Source: Virgibacillus ndiopensis
GTDB lineage: Bacteria > Bacillota > Bacilli > Bacillales > Amphibacillaceae
Assembly (NCBI RefSeq): GCF_900187325.1
Contig: NZ_FZMZ01000006.1
Coordinates: forward strand, 496,001-560,000
Reading direction: 5' to 3'
Length of the DNA: 64,000 nt
Shown in pieces: positions 1 through 8,966 of the stretch. The notes beneath the pieces are model-generated. The model made no database searches and had not been told where the DNA came from. It saw nothing but the letters and a program-made list of their open reading frames with translations. The stretch's first letter is position 1, and each line of letters begins with the position of its first letter. The translations under genes and the position numbers were made by a program.

Positions 1-15
1 GAAATCAAGTTATGA
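1..15 (+). CDS. 3' tail of an upstream gene, probably oppD (partial)
   Basis: Only four codons (Glu-Ile-Lys-Leu) and a TGA stop are visible. The stop overlaps the ATG of the next gene as ATGA, the usual junction between two translationally coupled ATPase genes of a peptide ABC transporter. The identity as OppD/DppD is inferred only from this junction and from the usual operon order. Confidence 0.35.
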   Translation, partial: EIKL

Positions 16-1031
16 GTCAACAGGTTCAATTAGATGAGAAAAAGGATATACATGTAGATAAAGAAGTGCTACTTGAGGTTAGAAACTTAAAAAAATATTA
101 TCCTGTACATGCTGGTTTCTTTAAACGTAAAGTTGGAGATGTAAAAGCTGTTGACGATATTTCCTTAACACTAAAAAAAGGAGAAACCTTTGGACTAGTT
201 GGTGAATCAGGTTGTGGTAAATCTACTGCGGGTAGAACAATATTGCGCTTAACTGAATCCACTGATGGTCAGGTGATATTCGATGGAAAGGACATAACAA
301 ATCTAAGCGGATCTTTATTAAGGGAAAAGAGACAAGATTTTCAAATGGTATTTCAAGACCCATATGCTTCACTAAACCCTAAAATGATGGTTGGCCATTT
401 AGTAGATGAACCTATTAGAAATTATACCAATAAATCACATAAACAATTGAAAACAGAGGTTGAAGAGTTACTAGAACGTGTGGGTTTGCGTGCAGAAGAT
501 TATTTTAAATATCCTCACGAGTTTTCTGGGGGGCAAAGGCAGCGTATTGGGATTGCGAGAGCGCTAGCATTAAATCCAAAGCTAATTGTTGCCGATGAGC
601 CAGTCAGTGCTCTTGATGTGTCAATTCAATCGCAAGTACTAAATTTGTTAAAAGAACTACAAGGTGAATTTGACTTAACATATTTATTTATCGCTCATGA
701 TTTAAGTGTTGTGAAACATATGAGTGATCGAATAGGTGTTATGTATTTAGGTCATATGGTTGAGGTAGGTGATAAAGACGCCATATATAAAGAGCCATTG
801 CATCCTTACACTCAAGCATTAACTTCTGCAATTCCGGAGCCAGATCCATTAATAAAAAAAGAGAGGATTATCTTAGAAGGAGATGTACCAAGTCCACAAA
901 ATCCACCAACTGGATGCGTTTTCCATACACGTTGTCCGGTGGCAATGCCAAAATGTAAAGAAATTATTCCTCAATTGAAGGAGGTGAGGCCTAATCAACA
1001 GGTCGCATGCCTTTTGTACGATAAGGAATAA
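12..1031 (+). CDS. oppF: Peptide ABC transporter ATP-binding protein (OppF/DppF type)
   Basis: Cytoplasmic ATPase that powers uptake of oligo- or dipeptides, normally as a heterodimer with OppD. Visible motifs are Walker A GESGCGKST (about 64-72), the Q-loop FQDP (114-117), signature SGGQ (172-175), Walker B LIVADEP (191-197) and the H-loop His (229). The C-terminal part has the oligopeptide/dipeptide ATPase extension with HPYTQAL and a Cys cluster (CVFHTRC...C). The length of 339 residues is normal for OppF. It is followed 27 bp later by the binding-protein gene and then two permease genes, so the operon order is (D)-F-A-B-C. The exact peptide substrate cannot be read from the sequence. Confidence 0.93.
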   Translation: MSQQVQLDEKKDIHVDKEVLLEVRNLKKYYPVHAGFFKRKVGDVKAVDDISLTLKKGETFGLVGESGCGKSTAGRTILRLTESTDGQVIFDGKDITNLSGSLLREKRQDFQMVFQDPYASLNPKMMVGHLVDEPIRNYTNKSHKQLKTEVEELLERVGLRAEDYFKYPHEFSGGQRQRIGIARALALNPKLIVADEPVSALDVSIQSQVLNLLKELQGEFDLTYLFIAHDLSVVKHMSDRIGVMYLGHMVEVGDKDAIYKEPLHPYTQALTSAIPEPDPLIKKERIILEGDVPSPQNPPTGCVFHTRCPVAMPKCKEIIPQLKEVRPNQQVACLLYDKE

Positions 1032-1058
1032 AAATAAATTAACAAGGGGGAATTTTAG

Positions 1059-2801
1059 ATGAAAAAGAAATTCTGGTTTTTATTAACATTATTGTTTACC
1101 CTGTCAATTGTTTTGGCAGCCTGTGCAGATAATTCTTCAGGTGATGGAGAAAAGGATGCTGAGTCCACTAAAGGATCTGATACTGAAGATGCAGATGCAG
1201 GCGAGCCAAAAAAAGGAGGAAAAGTAACTTTTGCGTTCACCTCGCCGTTCCAAGGAATACTTGAACGAGGATTATATGAAGGTGAAGATGATGATCTTAT
1301 ACTTAACTTTATGATGGACTCATTAGTTGACACTAATGATGCTCTAGAACCGGAACCGGGTATGGCAGATTATGTAATTGATGAAGAAAATAATACAGTT
1401 ACATTCACAATAAAAGATGGAATTAAATGGCATGATGGCGAGCCATTAGTCGCTGAGGATATAGCTTATGCTTATGAAGTTATTGCACATCCTGATTATC
1501 CTGCTACACGTTTCTCGAACGTTTCCATGATTGAAGGTGCTCAGGAGTATCACGATGGAAAAGCTGATAGTATCTCTGGGATTGAAATCGTTGATGATAA
1601 AACAGTTGTTTTAACATTAACTGACATTGCTCCTAATACAATGTCAAATCTATGGAGCTATCCAATGCCAAAACATTATTACGAAGGTATTCCAGTTGCA
1701 GAGTTAGCAGAATCTGATCAAGTTCGTAAAAATCCAATAGGTACTGGTCCATTTAAAGTGACTAACATTGTTCCTGGTGAAATGGTTGAATTAGAGAAAA
1801 ACGCTGATTATTGGCAGGGAGAACCATACTTAGATGGCGTTGTTTATAAAGTCGTTGATGCTTCACTTGCTACTGGTCTTTTAGAGAATGGTGAAGTGGA
1901 TTTAATGGCTATTCCAAGCAGTCAATATAAGGAAATTAAAGAACTTGATAACATAAAATTATATGAAGAAGCTTCACTTGGTTATTCATATATTGGATTC
2001 AAATTAGGTCATTGGGATAAAGAAAATGAAGTAAATGTAATGGATAATCCTAAATTTCAGGACAAAAAATTACGTCAGGCAATGGCATATGCACTTGATC
2101 GCCAAGGAATGCTAGATTCATTCTCTAATGGTCTAGGTGAACTAATAGAAGCACCAATGCCTCCAGTAAGCTGGGCAAAAGCTGATGAATCAGAACTTAC
2201 AACGTACAGCTACGATCCAGAAAAAGCTAAAGAATTATTAGATGAAGCGGGATATGTTGATACAAATGATGATGGATGGCGTGAAGATCCAGAAGGCAAC
2301 GAATTCACTGTAAACTTTGATGCAATGTCAGGTTCGGATATCTCTGAACCACGTGCGCAGTATATATTACAGAATTGGCAAGATGTTGGTATTAATGCAA
2401 AATTAAATGGTGGATTAAAAGAGTTTAATTTATTCTATGATGTTGTTGAAAATGACGATCCATCTGTAGAAGTGTTCATGGGAGCGTGGGGGCTTGCAAG
2501 TGATCCAGACCCTACAGGATTATGGAAAAAAGATGACTTCTGGAACTTTGCTCGTTGGGCAAACGAAGAATCTGATAAATTAATCGAGGAAGGCATCAGT
2601 GATAAAGCATTTGATAAGGAATATCGCAAGCAGGTGTATGTGGACTGGCAAAAACTTGTTAATGAAGAATTGCCTAACATTTTCTTATATGCTCCAGTTG
2701 ATGTTTATGCAGCAAATAAACGTTTACAAAATGTTCATACTAACTCGTTTACATCACAAGTAGATACTCATCTTTGGTGGGTAACTGACGCTGCTGAGTA
2801 G
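1059..2801 (+). CDS. oppA: Peptide ABC transporter substrate-binding lipoprotein (OppA type)
   Basis: Extracytoplasmic solute-binding protein of family 5 (SBP_bac_5), delivering peptides to the OppB/OppC permease. The N-terminus has a lipoprotein signal: Lys-rich start, hydrophobic stretch and lipobox LAAC with the lipidated Cys at residue 22. It is followed by an acidic Ser/Asp/Glu linker (about 23-52) that tethers the domain to the membrane. Family-typical stretches include the WHDGEPL segment and NPIGTGPF. Length 580 residues. A good RBS (AAGGGGG) precedes the ATG. The strongly acidic composition would suit a salt-tolerant organism, but that is inference. Confidence 0.92.
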   Translation: MKKKFWFLLTLLFTLSIVLAACADNSSGDGEKDAESTKGSDTEDADAGEPKKGGKVTFAFTSPFQGILERGLYEGEDDDLILNFMMDSLVDTNDALEPEPGMADYVIDEENNTVTFTIKDGIKWHDGEPLVAEDIAYAYEVIAHPDYPATRFSNVSMIEGAQEYHDGKADSISGIEIVDDKTVVLTLTDIAPNTMSNLWSYPMPKHYYEGIPVAELAESDQVRKNPIGTGPFKVTNIVPGEMVELEKNADYWQGEPYLDGVVYKVVDASLATGLLENGEVDLMAIPSSQYKEIKELDNIKLYEEASLGYSYIGFKLGHWDKENEVNVMDNPKFQDKKLRQAMAYALDRQGMLDSFSNGLGELIEAPMPPVSWAKADESELTTYSYDPEKAKELLDEAGYVDTNDDGWREDPEGNEFTVNFDAMSGSDISEPRAQYILQNWQDVGINAKLNGGLKEFNLFYDVVENDDPSVEVFMGAWGLASDPDPTGLWKKDDFWNFARWANEESDKLIEEGISDKAFDKEYRKQVYVDWQKLVNEELPNIFLYAPVDVYAANKRLQNVHTNSFTSQVDTHLWWVTDAAE

Positions 2802-2834
2802 GAAAAACAATTTCAAAAATAAGGGGAAAATAAT

Positions 2835-3800
2835 ATGCTCGTTTACACATTACGCAGAATAGCTATCATGATACCCATTATTTTCCTTGTCTCTGTAGTG
2901 GTATTCTTCCTGGCAAATATGATGCCAGGAGATGCCCTATCGGGGAAAATTGATCCATTAAATTCAGATCCACAGTACATTGCAGATATGCGTGAAAAAT
3001 TAGGCTTAAATGATCCTATATACGTACAATACGGACACTGGATTAGTGGCTTTTTGCAAGGAGATTTTGGACAATCATTCGTGCATAAATTACCCGTATC
3101 TGAATTAGTTTTATCTAGATTACCTAATACAATCTTATTAGCTGTAATAGCTATGTTTATTACATACATAGTAGCATTTTTGATGGGTAGATATGCGGGA
3201 CGCCGCCCCAACACAACCGGGGATTATGGTGTTCAAATATTGAATTATTTAGCTTTAGCAATGCCTAGTTTTGTTGCAGCTTTACTACTTATTTACTTTG
3301 TATCCTTCCAATTGGGATGGCTACCTGCTTCTGGTAGTATTGGTTCGGGTATAGAGCCTGGGACATGGGATTATATAGTAAGTAAAATTAAACACGCTGT
3401 ATTGCCGTCACTATGTTTAGGATTATTACCAATTGCGAGCTACACACAATTTTTACGAAATGACATGATAGAAAGCGCTCAGAAAGATTATGTGAGAACT
3501 GCACGTGCTAAAGGAACTCCAGAGAAGAAGATATACAATAAGCATATTTTACGTAACTCGGTAATTCCAATAGTAACTTTACTAGGCTTTGATTTAGCAG
3601 GTATTATTGGTGGGTCTGTGATTATTGAAACTATATTTACATATCCTGGTGTAGGACAGCTGTTTATTGATTCAATAAGTAATCGAGATTATACAGTGGT
3701 TATGGCAATCACTATGTTACTGACAGTAATGACGCTTATTGGTAACTTAATTGCCGATATATTATATGCAGCAGTTGACCCTAGGATTAGATTAGATTGA
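2835..3800 (+). CDS. oppB: Peptide ABC transporter permease (OppB type)
   Basis: Inner-membrane permease subunit of the peptide importer, 321 residues with about six predicted membrane helices, the first beginning at residue 9. The binding-protein-dependent transport (EAA) loop is visible near residues 220-235 (YVRTARAKGTPEKKIYNKH), which contacts the ATPases. The N-terminal part contains GDALSGK and the LGLNDPIYVQY segment usual for OppB/DppB. It starts 33 bp after oppA behind AAGGGG and ends 15 bp before oppC, so the genes are cotranscribed. Confidence 0.92.
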   Translation: MLVYTLRRIAIMIPIIFLVSVVVFFLANMMPGDALSGKIDPLNSDPQYIADMREKLGLNDPIYVQYGHWISGFLQGDFGQSFVHKLPVSELVLSRLPNTILLAVIAMFITYIVAFLMGRYAGRRPNTTGDYGVQILNYLALAMPSFVAALLLIYFVSFQLGWLPASGSIGSGIEPGTWDYIVSKIKHAVLPSLCLGLLPIASYTQFLRNDMIESAQKDYVRTARAKGTPEKKIYNKHILRNSVIPIVTLLGFDLAGIIGGSVIIETIFTYPGVGQLFIDSISNRDYTVVMAITMLLTVMTLIGNLIADILYAAVDPRIRLD

Positions 3801-3815
3801 TGGAGGAGGGCTAAG

Positions 3816-4745
3816 ATGGATCCAGTTTCACGACAACTACATGAAGAACCAACCCCTCCAAATTTAGACGCTAATAGGAAGCCAATAAAAAGAGGACAAT
3901 CGCAATGGATGATTGCCAGGAGGAGACTTCTTCACAATGTACCAGCAATGATCAGTATTGTGTTTCTGTTTATTGTTACAGTATTATCCCTTTCCGCATC
4001 CATCTTAACTGATATTGACCCTGCTAGAATTAACCCAATGCTTATTGACGCAAAACCCTCTGCAGAACATTGGTTAGGGGCAGATAATGCAGGAAGAGAT
4101 ATTGTAACTATGCTATTATATGGTGGGCGAACTTCACTATTAATTGGTTTTTCATGCACAGCCATTATTATTTTTCTTGGTACACTTATAGGAACAGTTT
4201 CAGGTTTCTATGGTGGTAAAGTTGACAGTATTTTAATGCGCTTTACTGATTTTATGATGAACTTTCCATTCCTAGTGTTTGTTATCGTAGTTAAAACAAT
4301 ATTTATTGATACAGGTGTATTAGCATTAATTCTTGTAATAGGTTTCCTTGGCTGGACTGGTGCAGCTAGGGTAGTTCGAAGCAAAGTAATGTCAGAGAAA
4401 GAGAATGAGTATATTTTAAGTGCTATATCTATAGGAACAAAACCATCAAAAGTAATGTTAAAACACTTATTACCAAATGTAATGTCAACAATAATTGTAC
4501 AGGCAACGCTGTTACTTGCCTCAATGATTGTGGTTGAAACAGGTTTAAGCTTTATTGGTTTTGGTGTACCTCCTGATGTTCCTAGCTGGGGGAACATGCT
4601 ACAAACGGCACGGAATCCTGGGACATTAAGTGAAAAATGGTGGATTTGGATACCACCGGGGTTAGCAATTACATTTACGATTCTTTCAATCAACTTTATA
4701 GGAGAAGGATTTAAAGATGCTTTTAATCCAAAGTCTTCTAAGTAA
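3816..4745 (+). CDS. oppC: Peptide ABC transporter permease (OppC type)
   Basis: Second permease subunit of the peptide importer, 309 residues. A cytoplasmic N-terminus of about 45 residues with a basic patch (RRRLLHN) precedes the first helix; this is the OppC_N arrangement. HWLGADNAGRD is the signature sequence of DppC/OppC proteins, and the EAA loop follows around residues 195-215. The gene sits 15 bp downstream of oppB with a GGAGGAGG RBS, and a clear intrinsic terminator closes the operon 40 bp after the stop codon. Confidence 0.92.
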   Translation: MDPVSRQLHEEPTPPNLDANRKPIKRGQSQWMIARRRLLHNVPAMISIVFLFIVTVLSLSASILTDIDPARINPMLIDAKPSAEHWLGADNAGRDIVTMLLYGGRTSLLIGFSCTAIIIFLGTLIGTVSGFYGGKVDSILMRFTDFMMNFPFLVFVIVVKTIFIDTGVLALILVIGFLGWTGAARVVRSKVMSEKENEYILSAISIGTKPSKVMLKHLLPNVMSTIIVQATLLLASMIVVETGLSFIGFGVPPDVPSWGNMLQTARNPGTLSEKWWIWIPPGLAITFTILSINFIGEGFKDAFNPKSSK

Positions 4746-4787
4746 ATGAATGAGCTGTATCTGATTAAAAAACAATATTAATACTAG

Positions 4788-4821
4788 CCTGAGTCAAATT
4801 TTAATTGACTCAGGTTTTTTT
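4788..4821 (+). terminator. Intrinsic terminator of the opp operon
   Basis: A 10-bp perfect stem CCTGAGTCAA / TTGACTCAGG with a 7-nt loop is followed by seven T. It lies 42 bp after the oppC stop codon. Confidence 0.9.
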
Positions 4822-4861
4822 AAGCTATATGTCATATTTCGAAGGGGAAAGGTGGATACTG

Positions 4862-5473
4862 ATGTTCAGAAAGAAAAGAAATTCACATGAACTAGTACCA
4901 ATTTTTGTTGCAATTGCACTTATTTTAAGTTTTTCAAGCATCTTTGCGCCATTTGTTATTATTACAATTATTCAAGATTTTTTCTTTAAACAAGTACCAA
5001 ATATATGGTTTTTTCAATCACCGGTGTCTAGTTATGTTATTGCTGGTGTGGCATTTCTTTATTTAGGAATTGTGGTAGGGATCCTTGCTTATTATCAAAG
5101 TCGTATTAAAGGAAAAAAGCTTTTTAAATCGTTAGGAACTATAATTGCATTTGTTCCAGGAATAGTTCTGATATATTTAACTGTAAATCAGTACTATTAT
5201 TTTACTAATGAAGGGATATATCAAAATGACCTATTTACTATTGAAGAAGAATTGTATCAGTGGGAGGAAATCGAGAAAGCTATAGTAGTGTCAAAATATA
5301 ATAAAAAAAACAGTGAAGTAAAATTATCAGAACTCCAATTAACTACTAAAGATGGTGAAACACTTTCCTATAGCTATAACAGAGAGCTTATCAAAAATCA
5401 ATATTACATTCGAAATGTTTTAGAAGATAACAAAGTTGAGTTAGAACAGAACTTGGAAGGAAAAGAAAACTAA
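4862..5473 (+). CDS. Hypothetical membrane protein, three predicted helices
   Basis: I do not recognise the family. The protein is 203 residues: a short basic N-terminus, three hydrophobic helices (about residues 9-38, 55-78 and 90-108), then a soluble tail of about 95 residues rich in Glu, Lys and Tyr. The tail (YQWEEIEKAIVV ... DGETLSYSYN) has the alternating pattern of a beta-rich domain and could be PH-like; this is speculative. I chose the ATG at 4862 because AAGGGGAAAGG lies just upstream; longer reading frames would start inside the opp terminator. The gene appears monocistronic and ends before a terminator hairpin. Confidence 0.7.
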   Translation: MFRKKRNSHELVPIFVAIALILSFSSIFAPFVIITIIQDFFFKQVPNIWFFQSPVSSYVIAGVAFLYLGIVVGILAYYQSRIKGKKLFKSLGTIIAFVPGIVLIYLTVNQYYYFTNEGIYQNDLFTIEEELYQWEEIEKAIVVSKYNKKNSEVKLSELQLTTKDGETLSYSYNRELIKNQYYIRNVLEDNKVELEQNLEGKEN

Positions 5474-5559
5474 AAAGCTTTTTATTAGTTGTGTTAAGAA
5501 ATAAAAGGTTGCGTTTAATAACTTTTACCTTATATACAAATTGAGAAAAATATAAACAT

Positions 5560-5590
5560 AAAAGAAGCCACAGATTGTGGCTTCTTTTAT
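5560..5590 (+). terminator. Intrinsic terminator after the hypothetical membrane protein
   Basis: AAAAGAAGCCAC / GTGGCTTCTTTT forms a 12-bp stem with a 5-nt loop. It is symmetric, so it could stop transcription from either side. Confidence 0.85.
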
Positions 5591-5719
5591 GTTCTATTGT
5601 TGTAAAATTGACTGCATATGGGATTAAGATTCACTTAGAGTGTTGATTAACTAATAGTAACAATAGTATATAAAAAATTTCACATTAGTACCGTAATCTG
5701 GGCGTTTTACCCTACCTTA

Positions 5720-5852
5720 TGTAACATTACAAGACTTTTGTCACGTTTCTATTATATTTGTAATAAATTCTAGTAATCTTGGTAATGCTTGTAATAGACT
5801 CTTAAAAGTCTTGTAACTGCATTGCCTATTTTCCTGTGATAGTATAGGCAAT
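5720..5852 (+). promoter_or_regulatory. Upstream region of the LysM/3D gene: TGTAAT-like hexamers and a 9-bp inverted repeat
   Basis: The 405-bp gap 5474-5878 holds no gene that I can support. TGTAAT-like hexamers occur at 5720, 5759, 5772 (AGTAAT), 5781 (GGTAAT), 5790 and 5812. They resemble the WalR (YycF) half-site TGTWAH known upstream of yocH-type genes, but no pair shows the exact N5 spacing. Just before the RBS, ATTGCCTAT (5821-5829) and ATAGGCAAT (5844-5852) form a perfect 9-bp inverted repeat with a 14-bp loop. No convincing -35/-10 pair was found. Confidence 0.4.
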
Positions 5853-5878
5853 GTTAGAATTTAAGGAGGGACAATCCT

Positions 5879-6640
5879 ATGAAGAAATTAGTAGCAGCAC
5901 TTGCTACAAGTGTTATTATTGCTGGCGCAGCTGCATCAACTGTTTCAGCGGAAGAACATAAAGTCCAAAAAGGAGATAACCTTTGGGACATTGCTGACGA
6001 ATACGATACTACCGTAGAAGATTTAATTGATATAAATGAACTGAAAACAACTGTCATTCACCCTAAACAAAAACTATTTATTAATGAAACGTATATGGTT
6101 GAAAAAGATGATACATTAATAGATATTGGTAAAAAGTTTGATGTTACGGTAGAAGATATTAAAGAATGGAACGATCTAGAATCTAATTTAATAGTAATTG
6201 GTCAAGAAATTGAAATAAAAGGAAAAAATGTTGTACAAAAAGATAAGCCAAGTAATAAAATCGCAAAAAAATCAAATAAAAATGAAAGTGCAAATACACA
6301 AAAGACTTCTACTAAAGAATCAAAGAGCCAAGAGGACGATTCACCCGAGGGCAAAACAATTAGTGTAAAAGCAACAGCATATACAGCTGATTGTGATGGG
6401 TGTTCTGGTGTTACATCAACAGGTGTAAACTTAAATGAGAATCCAAATGCAAAAGTAATTGCAGTGGACCCAAATGTTATTCCACTTGGTTCAAAAGTGT
6501 ATGTTGAAGGATATGGCTATGCAACTGCTGCAGATATTGGTGGTGGAATCAATGGCAATGAAATTGATATCCATGTTCCAACAAAAGATGACGCCTATAA
6601 CTGGGGCGTACGCACAGTAGATGTTACCATTATAAAATAA
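5879..6640 (+). CDS. yocH: Secreted cell-wall protein with two LysM domains and a 3D domain (YocH-like)
   Basis: Exported protein of 253 residues that probably binds peptidoglycan and cleaves or remodels it. The signal peptide is residues 1-25, with a cleavage site after TVSA. LysM repeats are at about 27-70 and 73-117, each with a GDNLWDI or DDTLIDI motif. A Lys/Ser/Asn-rich linker (118-158) leads to a C-terminal 3D domain (about 160-253), which has the KATAYTA start, DPNVIPLGSKVYV and the conserved Asp residues (AADIGGG, EIDIHV) of the MltA-like double-psi barrel. The architecture matches Bacillus YocH. The RBS is AAGGAGGG. The upstream hexamers suggest WalRK control, which is inference. 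Confidence 0.88.
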   Translation: MKKLVAALATSVIIAGAAASTVSAEEHKVQKGDNLWDIADEYDTTVEDLIDINELKTTVIHPKQKLFINETYMVEKDDTLIDIGKKFDVTVEDIKEWNDLESNLIVIGQEIEIKGKNVVQKDKPSNKIAKKSNKNESANTQKTSTKESKSQEDDSPEGKTISVKATAYTADCDGCSGVTSTGVNLNENPNAKVIAVDPNVIPLGSKVYVEGYGYATAADIGGGINGNEIDIHVPTKDDAYNWGVRTVDVTIIK

Positions 6641-6681
6641 AATAGTAGTTTACTAGATTTAACGTCAGCAATTAAGGATTA

Positions 6682-6718
6682 AGGAAAGCCTCTATAATTA
6701 GATGCTTTCCTTTTTTAT
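6682..6718 (+). terminator. Intrinsic terminator after yocH-like gene
   Basis: GGAAAGC / GCTTTCC stem (6683-6689 with 6704-6710) is followed by six T. Confidence 0.8.
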
Positions 6719-6739
6719 ATAATAAATAAACATCATTTT

Positions 6740-6877
6740 CTATTGTACATGAATGGATGTTGTATGGTTGGTGTTTTGTTCAATTGTGTCGTCAGATTTG
6801 GAAACAGTTTGCGAATAACCCACAATTCCAAATCCAATGATCATTATTAAAAATAGTACGATTAACAGCTTTTTCAT
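6740..6877 (-). CDS. Small secreted or membrane-anchored peptide, 45 residues
   Basis: A short reading frame on the minus strand: ATG at 6877-6875 and TAG at 6742-6740. GAGGGGA lies at good spacing upstream. Residues 1-21 are MKKLL followed by a hydrophobic run (IVLFLIMIIGFGIVGY), then a polar tail of about 24 residues (SQTVSKSDDTIEQNTNH...). It therefore looks like an uncleaved signal-anchor or signal-peptide protein. I know no family for it. It lies convergent to the yocH-like gene, with its start facing a roughly 180-bp promoter region shared with the gene at 7061. Confidence 0.6.
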   Translation of the reverse strand: MKKLLIVLFLIMIIGFGIVGYSQTVSKSDDTIEQNTNHTTSIHVQ

Positions 6878-7060
6878 TACATTCCCCTCACTTTATTCGT
6901 TCTATTTCATAGTATATAAAAAAATTTACTTCTAAACCATTGATTTTGGTGACAAATAAAAGGTAATTCTTACAAATTTGAAAGGTTCAAGGTGAAATTT
7001 AGTAGACGAACATGCTTGAAAACATTAAGATTAATATAATATGTAATTACATAGGAGAGG

Positions 7061-7447
7061 ATGGTGAACGAATTGGTACAAAAATGGGGCGTTGGAGGAC
7101 TATTAATTATCATTGCAACTGCACTTTATATCGTTAGCTTATTATTTCCATGGTCACATGTGCTTGCCTTTATGAGTATGAATGGTTTTCAGCATGATGG
7201 CTATATTGTTTTAATTGTATTTGCGTACCCACTTTATACTGTTTTATCTGGTAAGACGATGGCTAGATTTTTTGGATTGGGATGTTCCATCATAGCAGTG
7301 ATCTTTTTATTATATTATATGTTCAATTTGTCTGAAGACTATTTAGGTACATCAATAAGTACTGCTGGTTCGGGGTTGTACATTGCAATTTTGTCAGCAA
7401 TTATACTTTTAATTGGTACAATCTTAAAAATAAGAGAAGTTAAATAG
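7061..7447 (+). CDS. Hypothetical four-helix membrane protein
   Basis: About 128 residues with four hydrophobic helices (roughly 12-30, 45-62, 70-90 and 103-122) and almost no soluble part. No catalytic motif is visible and I do not recognise the family. The start is uncertain. AGGAGAGG at 7053-7060 directly abuts the ATG at 7061, so the in-frame GTG at 7064 or TTG at 7073 may be the used start. It is followed by its own terminator and seems to be a single-gene unit. Confidence 0.7.
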   Translation: MVNELVQKWGVGGLLIIIATALYIVSLLFPWSHVLAFMSMNGFQHDGYIVLIVFAYPLYTVLSGKTMARFFGLGCSIIAVIFLLYYMFNLSEDYLGTSISTAGSGLYIAILSAIILLIGTILKIREVK

Positions 7448-7450
7448 TTA

Positions 7451-7484
7451 AAAACCTTCTGTATGGATACAGAGGGTTTTTTCT
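7451..7484 (+). terminator. Intrinsic terminator
   Basis: ACC-TCTGTA / TACAGA-GGT hairpin around the loop TGGA, followed by a run of T. Confidence 0.8.
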
Positions 7485-7684
7485 TTCCGTACATGTATGA
7501 TTGGTGTTAATCGGTTAAATAATACAGGTTAATAAAAATAAATAATATAGTGTACTTCCTAAGTAAACATTTTTTATATTATGTGTTAAACTATGATTAA
7601 AATATACATTTAACTAAAGCGTGTGTTCACTCAGTGTGTACAGTTGTGTATAAAACGCTTACAATAAAAGGAGGAATTAATAAA

Positions 7685-8875
7685 ATGACTAGTAAAGCAT
7701 TACAATCGTTTTTGGATGAAAACATTGCTGATTTGAAAGAGCGCGGTCTATACAACGAAATTGACCCTGTGCAGGGACCAAATGGACCAATTATTACAAT
7801 CAATGGAAAAGAATTAATTAATCTTTCTTCAAATAATTACCTTGGACTCGCAACAGACGAACGCTTGAAAAAAGTTGCAAAAGAGGCAGTAGACTCACAT
7901 GGTGTGGGAGCAGGAGCGGTACGGACAATCAATGGTACGTTGGATCTTCACTTAGAACTAGAGAAGAAATTGGCCGAATTCAAAGGGACAGAAGCGGTTA
8001 TTTCTTTCCAATCTGGATTTAATTGTAATATGGCAGCTATATCGGCAGTAATGGACAAAAATGATGCAATTCTTTCCGACCAGCTAAACCATGCATCTAT
8101 CATTGATGGGTGTCGCTTATCTAAAGCAAAAATTATTCCATTTGGGCATTCTGATATGGATGACCTTCGTAAAAAAGCGAAAGAAGCGGTTGAATCGGGT
8201 AACTATAATAAAATTATGGTCATTACCGATGGTGTTTTCTCCATGGATGGGGATGTTGCAAAACTTCCTGAAATCGTTGAGGTTGCCGAAGAGTTTGACC
8301 TAATCACGTATGTCGATGATGCTCATGGTTCTGGTGTATTAGGCAAAGGCGCTGGTACTGTTAAACATTTTGGCTTACAAGATAAAATTGACTTCCAAAT
8401 GGGGACACTTTCAAAAGCAATCGGTGTTGTTGGCGGATATGTTGCCGGAAAAGCAGATTTAATCGATTGGTTAAAAGTTCGCTCACGCCCGTTTTTATTC
8501 TCAACAGCTGTAACACCAGCAGATGCAGTAGCGGCTACAAAAGCAGTTGAGTTATTAATGGAAAGTACTGAATTAAATGAAAGACTTTGGGAGAACAGCA
8601 ATTATTTAAAAGAAGGCTTAAAGAATTTAGGCTTTGATATCGGTGAAAGTGAAACACCAATCACGCCATGTATTATTGGTGATGAAAAAGATACACAAAA
8701 GTTTAGCAAGAAATTAAATGAAGCAGGAGTATATGCGAAATCAATTGTATTCCCAACTGTGCCAAGAGGTACTGGGCGCGTAAGGAATATGCCTTCTGCA
8801 GCACATACAAAAGAAATGCTTGACGATGCAATTGCAATATATAAAAAAGTCGGTAAAGAAATGGGTCTTATTTAA
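7685..8875 (+). CDS. kbl: Glycine C-acetyltransferase (2-amino-3-ketobutyrate CoA ligase)
   Basis: PLP-dependent enzyme of the alpha-oxoamine synthase family. It cleaves 2-amino-3-ketobutyrate with CoA to glycine and acetyl-CoA, the second step of threonine breakdown. Length 396 residues, as usual for Kbl. Visible motifs are [10 protein letters not shown], the His of LNHASIIDG, the PLP-interacting Asp in DDAHGSG (about 212) and the Schiff-base Lys in TLSKAIG (about 244). The ATG at 7685 is chosen because AAAGGAGG (7667-7674) lies 10 bp upstream; the frame stays open further upstream without an RBS. The threonine dehydrogenase gene follows 91 bp later, so the two likely form an operon. Confidence 0.93.
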   Translation: MTSKALQSFLDENIADLKERGLYNEIDPVQGPNGPIITINGKELINLSSNNYLGLATDERLKKVAKEAVDSHGVGAGAVRTINGTLDLHLELEKKLAEFKGTEAVISFQSGFNCNMAAISAVMDKNDAILSDQLNHASIIDGCRLSKAKIIPFGHSDMDDLRKKAKEAVESGNYNKIMVITDGVFSMDGDVAKLPEIVEVAEEFDLITYVDDAHGSGVLGKGAGTVKHFGLQDKIDFQMGTLSKAIGVVGGYVAGKADLIDWLKVRSRPFLFSTAVTPADAVAATKAVELLMESTELNERLWENSNYLKEGLKNLGFDIGESETPITPCIIGDEKDTQKFSKKLNEAGVYAKSIVFPTVPRGTGRVRNMPSAAHTKEMLDDAIAIYKKVGKEMGLI

Positions 8876-8966
8876 GAAATATATTGGACATAGAAATGGA
8901 TTATCGTGGATTTTCGCAATCGATTTTCCGACTTTTGACTTCTGGAAAAGATAAGGGGTATAACGC

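Noticed and set aside
4208-4693. 161-codon minus-strand frame inside oppC
   Set aside because: It is fully antisense to a strongly supported permease gene; no RBS or known motif.
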